Assembly (NCBI GenBank): GCA_965112735.1
Contig: OZ218958.1
Span: 1,302,001-1,366,000, forward strand
DNA: 64,000 nt
Direction of reading: 5' to 3'
Source: Phaeosaccion multiseriatum
Taxonomy: Eukaryota > Ochrophyta, other classes
Made by a program: the position numbers and the translations under genes. How positions within the stretch are numbered: the first letter of the stretch is position 1; each line of letters starts with the position of its first letter. This document shows positions 13,623-23,443 of this stretch, one piece after another. The notes beneath the pieces were generated by a model that was not told the DNA's origin, did not search any database, and saw only the letters and a list, made by a program, of their open reading frames with translations.

Positions 13623-16600
13623 AGTGTGTGTGTGTGTGTGTGTGTGTGCGCGTGTGTGTATGTGTGTGTGTTTGAGAAGTCAGGTTTCACAGCTGTGTAT
13701 GTCCGCCCCCCCCCGTGTTTTTTCTCTGTCTTGTCACTGGTGTTGGCTGAATGCCTCCCACTGCTCCACTTGAAATGCAAGTGCTGGACCGTTCGCTGAT
13801 TGCCGTGTCACCTTGTCGGTATTAGTAGGAGACCGGGTCATGCTCACAGACTTGTGTCCTTCCCGCTTCCCTTCCCCTTCATCCCTCCCTCTTCACGCTT
13901 TGCTGCACAGCTGCCCTCAGATAGCCAACCCCCTGCAGATTGAAGTTGAAGGGGGGGACGCGTGTCAAGGTGAGAGAGGGGCTGACCTGTGATTACGCGG
14001 CTGGAAGGGAAACTTGCAAGGAGGGGTAGGCCACCTCCGGAGGCGCTTTGCCATTTGCTGAGCTCGGCCCTGCGGGTGGGCAAGCTAAGCTTCTCCACCT
14101 TTTTGCGTGTGACATTCCGTGGTCTGATCATGATACTCTTTGCTGCTCTGCTGGTGGGCGGCGCGGTGTGCTTGTCACCCCCTAACTTGCCGTCATGGTC
14201 ATGCCGCTGGGTCGTGTGCTGCCTTCTCATTCAGACACCGACGGAGACGGGATTGTGGACACGGAGGACAAGTGAGTGGATGGGAGGGCACCTGTGTGTG
14301 TGTGTAAGCTGCGTGCGTGCCCCCTTCCATGCCCTGCCTCTCTTTCTACTATAGCCTGCGGTAGCCTGTGCTTGTCGAGGTTGCCTGTGTATGCAGGCGT
14401 GCGATTTGGCTCCCTCCTGTGTGTAGCCCAAGTGGCACCTCAGGCGTGAGCCTTCCTTCCTTCTGCGGAGGAGGCCCCCCTCACCACACATGTGCTCCCT
14501 TCTCTTCTCTCCGGCTTCCTTGCAGCTGTCCCTCTGTGCCCAACGCGGATCAAACTGACTTGAACGGCTGTGAAGGTGAGGAAAGGGGGGGGGGCAGGGA
14601 AGGAGGGGGTGCAGACCGAAAGAGCAACAAGCAAGCCGGAGGGGAGGAGGGTTGGGGGAGACGCGAAACAGGGGGTGCTTCCAATAGAACATGCGAGTCC
14701 TTTTGGTGATGTGGACCTATGGCATGACTGTGGGGCAAAGGTGTGTTTCTTGCTCGGTCCTGGTCCATCCACTTGTAGCTCGCTGGCACATTGACTCCAC
14801 ACCCTCCCTGTTCCTATGCTTGTGGCCTCTCTTTTTTGTGTTCTGCTCTCTCTTACTGCTTGTCGCCCATTCGGCGCGCCACCAGCATTGGGCCCTGCGT
14901 GTACGGAGTCATTCGTTGTTTCCACCACGGACGAAGGTTCGACAGGAACGTGCACGTGCGCCTCTCCTTCTGACCAAGTGACCTGTGCCGGCGATACTTG
15001 CAAGGTGCGTGTGCAGGCCGATGTCCCCCGACTTCTCACCAGCGATGGATGGGCCCTGCAGACCACCTCCTTGTTGACTCGCTGCGTCCTCCATCCCGGC
15101 TCTTGACTTGTTGTCTGCTGATGCGTGCTCCTGCAAGTGTTCTGTGAGTCTTCGCAAACAGCTGTACGTGAGTTAAGTGAAGCCCTCTGACGCCCGTCTT
15201 CTTGCCTCTTGCTGGTGCTACCTCTGCCTTGCCGTTGGCACCTGCTGCGCCTTTCTACACTGTCCGGCCGGGCTCTTCGCTGCTCTTGTTGGGTATCGCG
15301 CATGGGGGTCGGACCATGTCCTCCACGCGTACCCGCGTGTCTCTTCCTCGCCTCCACAGGGCATCACCTTCATTGTAAGTGCTTGAATTGCATCATCTCT
15401 GTTGTGGCAAGCACTCTCCTTGCCATTTGTTGGGTGTTAACCTGCTCGTACAGACCCACCAAAATCCTAACACCCTACTGCTGGCCTTTGCTTGTTTTCG
15501 TGCTGTGCTCGTATCTGCCATCGCGTGCGGCTGCTGGCTTCCACGCCTTCAACCCACCTCGCTCGGCTCTACTCACCTGTCATGAAGAGTTGCGCCGTGG
15601 AGTGCGCCGACCAACAAGTCTGCAGAGTGAGTAGGGGTGTGCCTTGGAGCAGCTGCTGCCCGCTCATCAGTCGGTCCAGCTCCCGCTCTCTCGCCGCCTG
15701 TCCGGTGGGATTTTGTGTCACACCCTCCTGTGGTACAGGTGCAGGGCAGGCAGGGCCCACACGTTAAGCCCTCCCCCTCCCTCCTGATGTCCCCCCTGTG
15801 CCCCTCTGCTGTTCTGTCTCCTACCCTCTTTTCACGCCTGTACTCGCCCTGCTCTCCTACGGACCTACGGAAACCATAGGGTGCCAAGTTTGGTGGCACC
15901 TCAACTGCCACTTGCTCTGGCCAGCGATCTTGTTTGGTGAGTGATCATCATCCCAAGTCGCCTCTCGCTACCTGGCCGATGTGCTGCTGTGTCTTCCTCT
16001 TGTTATATCGCTGGCGTTCCCACACGTTTGGCAGCCAGGCCTCCCCCCTCTCTCCTGACCCTTCCCTTGTGCCCGTCTGCTGCCCTGCCCCCTGTTTTCT
16101 TCCTCTCGTTGATACCCACCCTGTTGCACACAGGTGGCCGCGTTCGAAGGCGATTCCATGGCTATCTGCTCCGGGCCGTACTCATGTCAGGTGAGGTCTC
16201 ACTTGGCCCAAGTCCGATCGGCCTCTGTGCCTAGCCACTCTGTGTCTTTCTCTTGTTGATCGCTACGCGACTCACACCGCACGACCCCTAAGTCCTGCCT
16301 CACTCCTGACCTCCCACCTGTGCTCCTCTGCTGACCTCCTCCCCTCTTCTCTCTGTACCACCCCTCGAACCAGTTTGCGGACTTTTCCGGCACTTCGACC
16401 GCAGCCTGCTCTCAGACGGATTCCTGTCGCGTGAGTCTCAAGTCCGCTTACGTTGCCTGGCTGATGCTGTCGCTTGCTCCTGTCGCACCGCCGCCGAACG
16501 GCCGATACCTCAAGCCTTGCTCCTCTCCTGAACTTCCCTCCGTGCCCCCCGGCCTCCTTTGTGTCGTCGACACCCGTCCTGCTCCACACAGGGTGCTGAT

Positions 16601-17607
16601 CTATTTGACGCTTCCGCCGCCACTTGCAACATTTTTGATAGCTGCGAGCTGCTCCAGGTGCGTTTGGCGGATAAGAGACCAGCGAAGGCACAGGACCAGC
16701 TTATGCAAGGGGAAGTAGCTAGAGTAGACACGCTTATCCCCTCCGGTGATGTGATGAGAAGATATGTGACACTTGGTGCTGTGGCGACTGACCATCCGCC
16801 CCTCTCTCGGCACGATCTCTGACTCTCGGCTGTGGCCAACAGACACCACGTGCTGATGACACTTCATGTTGCGATGGCGAGTTTTGGTAAGTCGCAAGTG
16901 CGTCGCAGGCAAGCGTACTTGAGGAGACCATTCCCTCTCCTGGCTGCCTGTGCTGGGTTTTGCTTGGCCAAGGCGTTGAGGAGCTCTACGCAGGGCAATT
17001 CGCTTTTGCTCCGCCGCACACAATCCCACTCCTTACTCCCCGCCCCTTGCCCCTCTCTTTGTGCGTTGATACTCCCGCGTTGCCGTACGGTGAACTTCCC
17101 TTTCACGGTGAACACCGGCCATGCAACCATCTTCAAAACCGATAGCCCCACCACGACCAACGGGGTAGAAGTCAGAGGATGTTAAGGTAAGAGCGAATTG
17201 AAGTGTAGGAAGGACCTCGTCGCTCCCACACTCTGCTGCTTTTCAAGTAGCGCTCGGATTCTTTACTCGTTACCGTCCACTCTTTGGCCTCCAGTCTGAC
17301 AGAAATATTTCTCTCGTACGCTTGTCTTGCGTGTACCACTCGGTCGGTCCCCACCCCCTCCTGCCGTGGCGTGCGCTTCGTGCGGCGGTGACGGCCCTCC
17401 TGATGCAGACACGGACGGGGACGGCGTTGCTGACCCTTTCGGCAAGTGAGTGCTTTCATACCCATGCATGTTGGACCGTCCTGTGCGTGTGGATGTGCTG
17501 CGTGGCCTGGGTGTGGCCTGCCCCCCAGCAGCGCATCTCTCTCTCAATGGCCTGCATCAGTCCCTGCTTGTTGCTTTTGCCCTTGTCGTGCATGTGTGCG
17601 TATGCAC

Positions 17608-17686
<79 letters not shown>

Positions 17687-18483
17687 CGTGCGTGCCCCCC
17701 CCCATGCGCCTTTCTTTCTTCTGTAGCCTGCGGTAGCCCGTGCCTGTCGAGGTTGTCCGTGTGTGCAGGTGTGCGATTTGGCTCCCTCCTGTGTGTATGG
17801 CACCTCAGGCGTGAGCCTTCCTTCCTTCTGCGGAGGAGCCCCCCTCACCACACATGTGCTCCCTTCTCTTCTCTCCGGCCCCTCTGCTCCCTATGTTCCT
17901 TGCAGCTGCCCCTCTGTGCCCAATGCGAACCAAGATGATGTGAATGGCTGTAATATATAGGTGAGAAGGGGGGGGGTAGGGAAGGAGGGGGTGCAGACTG
18001 AAGCAGCAACAAGCAAACTGGAGGAGGGGTGGGGAAGACACGAAACAAGGAGTGCTTAAAGTAGAGCATGCAGGTTTTTCTTGTTTATCTGCACCTGTGG
18101 CCTGAGTGCCGTGTAAGGGTGTGTATATTGCTCAGTCCTGGTCCTTCTACTTATAGCTCGCTGGCTGGCATATTGACTCCACACCCTCCCTGTTCTTATG
18201 CTCGTGGCCTCTCGTTGCTGGCTGGTGCTCTGCTCTCTACCGCCAGGAGATCGAGCGGTGCTACGCTCACGTGCTCGACGTTGGCTTCATCCACAAGCCG
18301 GATGAAGTCGGAGAGGAGCGCTGGAGCGGGGTCATGGGAGAGACACAGAGCCTGAGACTCGACAGCGAAGGCAAGCCCATTGTGAGAGAGCGTGACCTGA
18401 TCTCCTCCTCCTCCAAGGACGAGGACTACGTCGTGGACGGGCCCTGGGGAAGGGACTTTGTGTCCCGTTTGGACAGCGCCTAG
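1..18483 (+). CDS. Array gene: secreted modular TSP3 / cysteine-cassette protein (5' end outside window)
   Basis: Multi-exon gene whose 5' end lies left of the window. Exons carry TSP3 calcium-binding motifs ([26 protein letters not shown]...GGDACQ) split by introns inside the motif, so that each exon ends in the codon starting DN-C. Other exons encode 19-residue cassettes of the form x-A-x-F-x-G-x-S-x-A-x-C-x4-S-C-x, a CCTG segment and a Cys-rich segment ending TCTCAS...GDTCK. The exon set repeats in the same order three times, then decays. TSP3 repeats bind Ca2+ in extracellular matrix and cell-surface proteins, and the paralogue at 30.4 kb has a signal peptide, so secretion is inferred. 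Several splice junctions in the array do not keep phase by my reading, and the last unit has stop codons. Part or all of the locus could be a pseudogene or a very long repetitive gene. Exons are listed under the unit entries. Confidence 0.7.
1351..2483 (+). repeat. Two TSP3 exon-pair cassettes in unit A
   Basis: Two tandem copies (period 772 bp) of a 59-nt exon encoding [19 protein letters not shown] plus a 37-nt exon encoding [12 protein letters not shown]. Each copy is separated by an intron containing a long (GT)n tract. The pair enters and leaves in the same phase, so copy number can change without breaking frame. Confidence 0.88.
4753..9572 (+). repeat. Macro-repeat unit B of the TSP3 array
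   Basis: Second tandem unit, 4820 bp. Exons: 4767-4832, 5008-5066, one ending 5345, one ending 5604, TSP3 cassettes 6190-6248/6514-6550 and 6942-7000/7266-7302, 7556-7605, 7915-8033, microexon 8389-8403, 8617-8655, and the 57-nt exons 8906-8962, 9126-9182 and 9366-9422. It differs from unit A mainly in microsatellite length and a few substitutions, so the duplication is recent or the units are being homogenised. Confidence 0.9.
5771..5950 (+). repeat. (GT)n microsatellite, representative of those in every TSP3 intron
   Basis: About 180 bp of nearly pure GT with GC and AT interruptions, in the intron after the CASCGGDG exon of unit B. Similar tracts lie near 1010-1115, 1760-1890, 6608-6700, 10580-10672, 11333-11420, 12080-12165, 12830-12915, 13582-13670, 17610-17685 and 35105-35165. 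They sit at the edges of the duplicated exon cassettes. They also generate spurious Val/Cys or Thr/His reading frames. Confidence 0.95.
9573..16577 (+). repeat. Macro-repeat unit C, expanded by extra TSP3 cassettes
   Basis: Third unit, 7005 bp, longer than A and B because it holds five TSP3 exon pairs. Exons outside the cassette array: 9587-9652, 9828-9886, one ending 10165, one ending ~10424, 14526-14575, 14886-15004, microexon 15360-15374, 15588-15626, and 57-nt exons 15880-15936 ([19 protein letters not shown]), 16134-16190 ([19 protein letters not shown]) and 16374-16430 ([19 protein letters not shown]). The last three have diverged from A and B more than the rest of the unit, so the unit is a mosaic. 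Confidence 0.9.
10910..14271 (+). repeat. Five tandem TSP3 exon-pair cassettes (~750 bp period)
   Basis: 59-nt exons start at 10910, 11659, 12408, 13160 and 13911; 37-nt exons start at 11235, 11984, 12733, 13485 and 14235. Periods are 749-752 bp and the copies are nearly identical, including intronic (GT)n and the run of seven to nine C before GTGTTTT. The cassettes would add TSP3 calcium-binding repeats to the protein without changing phase. Confidence 0.92.
16578..18236 (+). pseudogene. Degenerate, shortened macro-repeat unit D
   Basis: Fourth unit, incomplete. Recognisable exons: 16592-16657 ([12 protein letters not shown]...), 16843-16885 (shortened [14 protein letters not shown]), one ending near 17187 in which the array's VEVRVCE becomes VEVRGC followed by TAA, one ending near 17445 (GDGVADPFG), and 17906-17954 ([15 protein letters not shown]) followed by in-frame TAG just before the donor. 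The two-exon TSP3 cassette is missing: the GT tract after the CASCGG exon runs straight into the sequence normally found after the last cassette. These stops make a functional 3' end unlikely unless splicing avoids them. Confidence 0.75.
18241..18483 (+). pseudogene. Truncated terminal exon of the TSP3 gene family
   Basis: Encodes [14 protein letters not shown]...FVSRLDSA, matching the last ~80 residues of the paralogue's terminal exon (38588-39379). The 5' two thirds of that exon are absent; the sequence is fused at about 18237 to an intron that normally precedes the ACTESF exon. A TGG-to-TAG change ends the frame a few codons before the paralogue's stop. The trinucleotide CAG at 18243-18245 could serve as a cryptic acceptor. 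Confidence 0.8.
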
Positions 18484-19330
18484 GAGCCGGAGTGAGCTTG
18501 GGTGGCTGGAGCAGGAGCGGAAACGCAGCGAAGGAGGGTGCGTGGTGCGGGTTCTCTCGCCCACCGTGCTGAGCCGCTGCGCAGAGGGGGGGGGGGGGGG
18601 GGCAGGCATGGCATGGAGGGTGTAGTGCTGGAGGGGGGGGGGGGGAGGGTGCAACTTTCTTTATTGTTAATTCTTTTTTAGGGGAGGGGGGGGGGGTGCA
18701 ACTTTCTTCATTTTATATACTTTTGGGGGGGGAGGGGGGCAGGGTTGGGAGAGTTGGCGAGCTGTGGAACAAATTTGACGGAAGCAAAGCGCCCAAGTCT
18801 GAAGGGGTTGTGCAATCTCATCATGCTTTAGGGACCCGTTGAAGCACTTCCATTGTTTCAGTGTCGGTGAGTGTCAGGGGGGGGGGGGGGTCTTTAAGCT
18901 TGGGCGAGATGCGTGAGCGCTGGTCGCAGAGGAGGAGGCAAGCGGGACACGTGGTGACGTCCGTTTAGAGAGGGGTGGGTAGCGTAGAAATTGCCGTGAG
19001 TCAGGGGGGGGTTTGTAGCATAGAGGATAGGCGTGAGGGACGGCAGTCATGTCATCTCCGTCGTGGCAGGGGTAGGCAGCGTAGGGAGAGAAAGAAGACG
19101 CCGCAAGACTGAAACTGTGACTGCCACAGTACGGTGAGAGGTGTTCCCGTTCAATTCAAACTTCAATCATCTGTTGCTCTTCGCTGCACTTGCACCAAGC
19201 ACCACAGCCACCAAAAGGGCTCACTCGCGTCGTTGCCGTTGGCTCTGGCGTGTATCCGTGCGTATCGAAAGAGGAGGTCTTCAAATCAATCCATGGCATC
19301 AATCAAGCCACGCATGCACTCCCTTCATGT
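18484..19330. other. 3' flank, no gene seen
   Basis: Non-coding flank with long poly-G runs (18587-18602, 18633-18647, 18687-18696, 18876-18890). Matches 39380-40080 with small indels. No conserved reading frame in either copy. Confidence 0.6.
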
Positions 19331-19376
19331 TTAGCCCCAACTGATGCCTCTGCTGCCACTGGTGCCACTGCTACTG

Positions 19377-19414
<38 letters not shown>

Positions 19415-20600
19415 GCTGGAACCACGACCACACCTCTGCCACATCCCGCACACCCGATAACAAGTTACTCTCCAGCCACTGCGGCGACGGTAGGCGGGCT
19501 CGCCATGAGCCGCCGGCCCACTCACGTGATGTCCTCGGCCGTGGTATCCTTAATTTTGCGACACACGTCCTCCACCGGCTCTCGCTTCCCGTAGGCCAGA
19601 ATCTGACGGCCAATGTCCTCAAACAGCACCACTCGGCTCTCCAGGCAGCTGCGTGAGAATGTTGCACTGTAGCATGCTCTTGGCCCGCTCGAGCTGCGCG
19701 TGCTTCACGGGCTCCCTGGCCAGGTCGTCTCAGTGCTGCAGGAGGATGTGAAGCATTTCTCTCGCGCCGCCCATCATGCGCTGCCCTGGCTGGATGCTGC
19801 AGGCAGGTCGGGTGATAGCTAGCTAGAAAGCTGAGGTTATGGGTTCAAAAAAAAAAACCTCCTCCCTCCTTCTACTTGTACCAGCCAGCCATACTACTCA
19901 GCGAACAAGCAAAGCACCTCCAACCACTCACGTTGACTCCGGGCCGGCCGGGATGACTTGCTTGCCTTGTCACCCATCCTCCTTCCTCGCGGCGGTAGTG
20001 CCGACAAGTACTTGTCTGTAGCGTAGCTAGAGGCGGCGACAACAGAGCACCGCAGAGCACTGCACAGCAGGCCAAGCAAGGATACAGCATGAGTGAGGAC
20101 GGACACAGCCAGCCACACACAAAAAGGAAAAAAAAGTGGGAAAGAGAGAGAGAGAGAGACAGACAGAGGCGCAGACAGACCGAGAGCCGATGCCATCTCA
20201 ATCCCTCTCAGCCCAGCCAGCACCACGCACACAAAATCACCCGCAGAAACTTCGGGTTCAGCACCCCAGCTTCCCCCACTCATTGCCCTCGCTCACCGTG
20301 ACTTTCACCACTACATCCTACCATCCCTTGCCACCTCCTCTTACCATCCGTTTCCATGCACAAGCATCAACTGCCAGCCATAAATTACCATCCACCATCG
20401 AGCCACTCTTTACCTGCGAGGCTCCTGAAGCAAATCGTCGTGCTGCACCCCGCCTGCTGCGACGAGTACCCTATTCGGAGCAAAGAAGAACTCGGATCGG
20501 TGCTCATGCAAGTGAGACACCTGCAGGTCAGCGAGACGCTCGGGAGGGCAGAGGTGGGGTCGACCCAGCGGCTGGTTGGGGTAGCTAGGCTGCGGCCATG
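19330..20600 (-). pseudogene. Mitochondrial processing peptidase alpha subunit, pseudogene copy 1
   Basis: Three blocks of the C-terminal half of an M16-family MPP alpha subunit are readable on the minus strand. Block 20520-20414 gives LHEHRSEFFFAPNRVLVAAG then GVQHDDLL. Block ~19790-19560 gives REMLHILLQH then DDLAREPVKHAQLERAKSML. Block ~19640-19330 gives FEDIGRQILAYGKREPVEDV and VGRRLMASPPTVAAV, followed by a Q-rich tail from a CTG repeat. Lesions: TGA after LLQH (shared with copy 2), a 4-bp insertion before GAGAGCC that breaks the NILTQL|ESRVV frame, CGA-to-TGA in the DIMRVGRR block, a further frameshift after PTVAA, and TAGC inserted in IMAAA|YPNQPLG. The N-terminal half with the zinc-binding-type region is absent. 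Confidence 0.85.
19375..19418 (+). repeat. (CTG)n microsatellite
   Basis: Pure CTG tract, about 14 units, giving poly-Gln on the minus strand at the end of the MPP-alpha pseudogene; shorter and interrupted in copy 2. Confidence 0.95.
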
Positions 20601-20603
20601 ATG

Positions 20604-20690
20604 TCGGCCCCTGACAAGAAGGTTCTGAGACAGGCCAGTCCAGAACCTGGAACCTGGCCAGAACCTGGAACCTGACCCAGCTCTTCGGAC
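20604..20690. mobile_element. One-ended TIR element of the TCGGCCCC family
   Basis: Starts TCGGCCCCTGACAAG followed by GGTTCTGAG and two copies of AGAACCTGGAACCTGG, the same layout as the complete element at 57782-57950. No right terminus is visible, so it is truncated. It forms the right boundary of the segmental duplication. Confidence 0.7.
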
Positions 20691-20837
20691 CTAGCTAGGG
20701 GTGACTGAGGGAGTGACGGGCTGATGCCCAGCCCTGGCTGCTGAGTGCCCATCGTGTGTGGCTGGGACCGCAAAATAGCGTACGTCATGTACATTATATA
20801 ATGGAGAGTTCAGAGTTCTTTCGCGCGCGCCAACCTA

Positions 20838-22620
20838 CTAGCCTACTTCCCTTCGCGGCACGCCGGACAAAAACCAATCCCCCTCAGGTACCTCAGTGAG
20901 AGGAGGCGTCAGACACCCGAGGTGATACTCTCCACCACACGCGTCAGTATCACATGGCAGCATGTGTGGACGCTCCTCTGTGACGTCCTGCCTGCACACC
21001 ACACACACTGTCCCTACCCTCCTCTTCTTGCCGATGTGCAAATCTCTGTAACTCACTGGCGCCCCTGTCGACCGGCCCCGGGAAGATCTCGTGCTGACCA
21101 TAACTCCCAGCTTGCGCTGATGAGGCGTGCTTTCTTCATCTCCTTCGTCTTCACTGTCCTCGTCCCCTTCTGATGCGACCTCCTCCTCCTCATCTGCTTC
21201 CACAGAATGCCGAGAATAGAGTCCACGAGAAACACCATGCCCGACCCCGTGTGGTACCCAAGTCCCATGGGCTTGCGAAACAAGTCTTTGCTGTTCTCTC
21301 GCCACCAGCGGTCCCACTCTGGACCGATGGTGCTGACAATCGGCGCACACTTGGACCGTAGACTAGCTCTTCTTCGGACAGCAGTGATGTCGTTGCCGCA
21401 TGCGTGATGAGGGCCAGCGCTGTTACGATTGAGAGCTTATTCTGGTTCTTCATAGCCTCCAGGGGAATTTCACGCTGCACTGCGTCTTGCACGACCGGAT
21501 TGGTATCGTGGTACCGAGCAAGAATGGAGCGCAATCCTACGAGGTGTCCGTCCTGTAAAAGCCACCAGTTGTACATAGAAGACCTGAAGCTCTTGACCAG
21601 ATGGACAGCATCGGCAAAGATCTGGAAGTCGCCAGAAGGGTCCTTCTCTCCCCCAAGCTGCCCCTCAGAGCAACGCACAGTAGTAGCTTGCTGCGCGCCA
21701 CATCTGCGATACGCTGATGGCCCACAGGCTTATACAAACCCTGCCACTCTCTTTGCAAGTGGTGCATACACGCTTTGTGAAGTGTGTACTACAGGGGCAG
21801 TCTTCCTCTGCACAGGGCCCTCCTTCAATGGAATGGCAGTCGAGGTGGCAGTCACACATTGCCTTTACCTCCTCCCATTGGATATTCTCGCCTGCCTCCA
21901 CTCTCTTCCACACATCCTCCAAGCAGGGAATGCAGACGCGTAGGCATCTCAACATGTTCGTGATGTCCTTCATTTCAGTGGTCCAATCACCCCCCGGTGT
22001 AGCGAGTCGGAAGCCCAGCTGGCCGGTGATGGTGCCCGTGAGGTCCATCCCCATAAATGCTACAATCTCCGACGCAAGCTTGCCCATCTCTTGTGCCCTC
22101 ATCTGAAATGATCGACGAGCAGCAAGAGCAGGAGGAGTGTACGATAAGGACAAAGCAGATCAAGACATCAAGGGCGAAGCACAGAAAAGTCACTGACACT
22201 CAGACCACGCAATGGGGATCGTAGAAACGTACCAACTGCTCCCCTCCCTCCCTCCCCCCCCCCCCCTCTCTCCTCTATCTCTCTTTCTGTGTGCACGTGC
22301 CTCCCTGACAACTTGTCTTCGTACCTCTTCGTGGCTGAGGCCAAGGACCTTCTTCGCATCTTGGACTGTCATCTCTCCATCAGCGTAACCAAAATTCGAA
22401 GGCCCCCTCTTAATCACGGTTCCGTCATGCTGCACAGTAAAGGCGTGCACGACTTTGTCTTTTCGGGGACAGTAAGTCTGGTCACCCGCGTAGCGCGTTA
22501 AAGCCCTGAAAAAATTCAACACGTCCTCATACTGAGGGCCTTGAAATGGAGGCAGAGGTGGATTCATGCGCAGAATATGCCTCGGTGGAGCGCCCCTCCG
22601 TTCGATGTGTGACCCCGCAA
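20838..22620 (-). pseudogene. PHD-finger protein gene, frame-disrupted
   Basis: Minus-strand coding sequence. An upstream exon (~22620-22325, donor GTACGA) encodes PPFQGPQYEDVLNFFRALTR and CPRKDKVVHAF. After an intron, from 22102, comes MRAQEMGKLASEIVAFMGMD and a Cys/His-rich stretch (CDCHLDCH, CPCSTHF, CTTCKESG). Then follow a segment with FADAVHLVKSFRSSMYNWW, one with IGPEWDRWWRENSKDLF, an acidic linker, and a PHD finger (CVVCRQ...MLPCDTDACG...EYHLGC). PHD fingers read histone tails. The successive segments lie in different frames with no room for introns. The final Cys-x2-Cys of the PHD finger is lost to a single extra T in a T5 run at ~20869. It could be a decayed host gene, a transposon ORF, or an intact gene with homopolymer sequencing errors. 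Confidence 0.6.
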
Positions 22621-23443
22621 CCCTCGGAAATATTGTTGTGCTAAGTTCAGATAACGTCTTATTATCCTGAACCTCTAGTATTGCGGTGGGCGTTATCCTC
22701 CCCTCGGGACGACTAACTTTCTGGTCACACAAGGGATCTGAACCCCCAACCTCGGAAATATTTTTGTGCTAAGGCGCAATACTAGAGGTTCAGGATAATA
22801 AGACGTTATCTGAACTTAACACAAAAATATTTCCCCGGGTTGCGGGGTCATATCCGTTATCCTCCCCTCGGGACGACTAACGAGTTATCCCGCAATACTA
22901 GAGGTTCAGGATAATAAGACGTTATCTGAACTTAGCACAAAAATATTTCCGAGGTTGGGTGTTCAGATCCCTTGTGTGACCAGAAAGTTAGTCGTCCCGA
23001 GGGGAGGATAACTCGTTAGTCGTCCCGAGGGGAGGATAACGGATATGACCCCGCAACCCGGGGAAATATTTTTGTGCTAAGTTCAGATAACGTCTTATTA
23101 TCCTGAACCTCTAGTATTGCGCAATACTAGAGGTTCCGAGGTTGGGGGTTCAGATCCCTTGTGTGACCAGAAAGTTAGTCGTCCCGAGGGGAGGATAACT
23201 CGTTAGTCGTCCCGAGGGGAGGATAACGGATATGACCCCGCAACCCGGGGAAATATTTTTGTGCTAAGTTCAGATAACGTCTTATTATCCTGAACCTCTA
23301 GTATTGCGCAATACTAGAGGTTCCGAGGTTGGGGGTTCAGATCCCTTGTGTGACCAGAAAGTTAGTCGTCCCGAGGGGAGGATAACTCGTATTGCGCAAT
23401 ACTAGAGGTTCAGGATAATAAGACGTTATCTGAACTTAGCACA
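22603..23443. repeat. Cluster of palindromic modules, ~186 bp units
   Basis: Built from a few modules in both orientations. One ~58 bp module contains GCAATACTAGAGG...CAGGATAATAAGACG...AATATTTCC. A second contains GGTTGGGGGTTCAGATCCC and GTCGTCCCGAGGGGAGGATA. A third contains GACCCCGCAACCCGGGG. At least six copies of the first module alternate in direction, and two full composite units repeat at 23137 and 23323 (period 186). Adjacent inverted copies meet at TATTGCGCAATA, giving long perfect hairpins. No reading frame. Confidence 0.9.

Larger units (their letters stand above)
18237..20603. repeat. Segmental duplication, copy 1 (partner 39121-41450)
   Basis: About 2.37 kb of near-identical sequence shared in direct orientation with 39121-41450: terminal exon, G-rich 3' flank, and a dead MPP-alpha gene on the opposite strand. 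The left edge is the exon/intron chimera at 18237. The right edge is at 20603/20604, exactly where a transposon terminus begins in this copy. Confidence 0.9.

Noticed and set aside
19839-20383. ORFs in the spacer of the MPP-alpha pseudogenes (also 40578-41072)
   Set aside because: The two copies differ by frame-changing indels here, so neither frame is conserved.
22950-22990. GGGTTCAGATCCC in the palindromic cluster as a tRNA T-arm or SINE B box
   Set aside because: Two mismatches to the B-box consensus, no A box at the right distance and no cloverleaf.
22603-23443. CRISPR-like array
   Set aside because: Repeats are inverted and composite, spacers are not unique, and the genome is eukaryotic.
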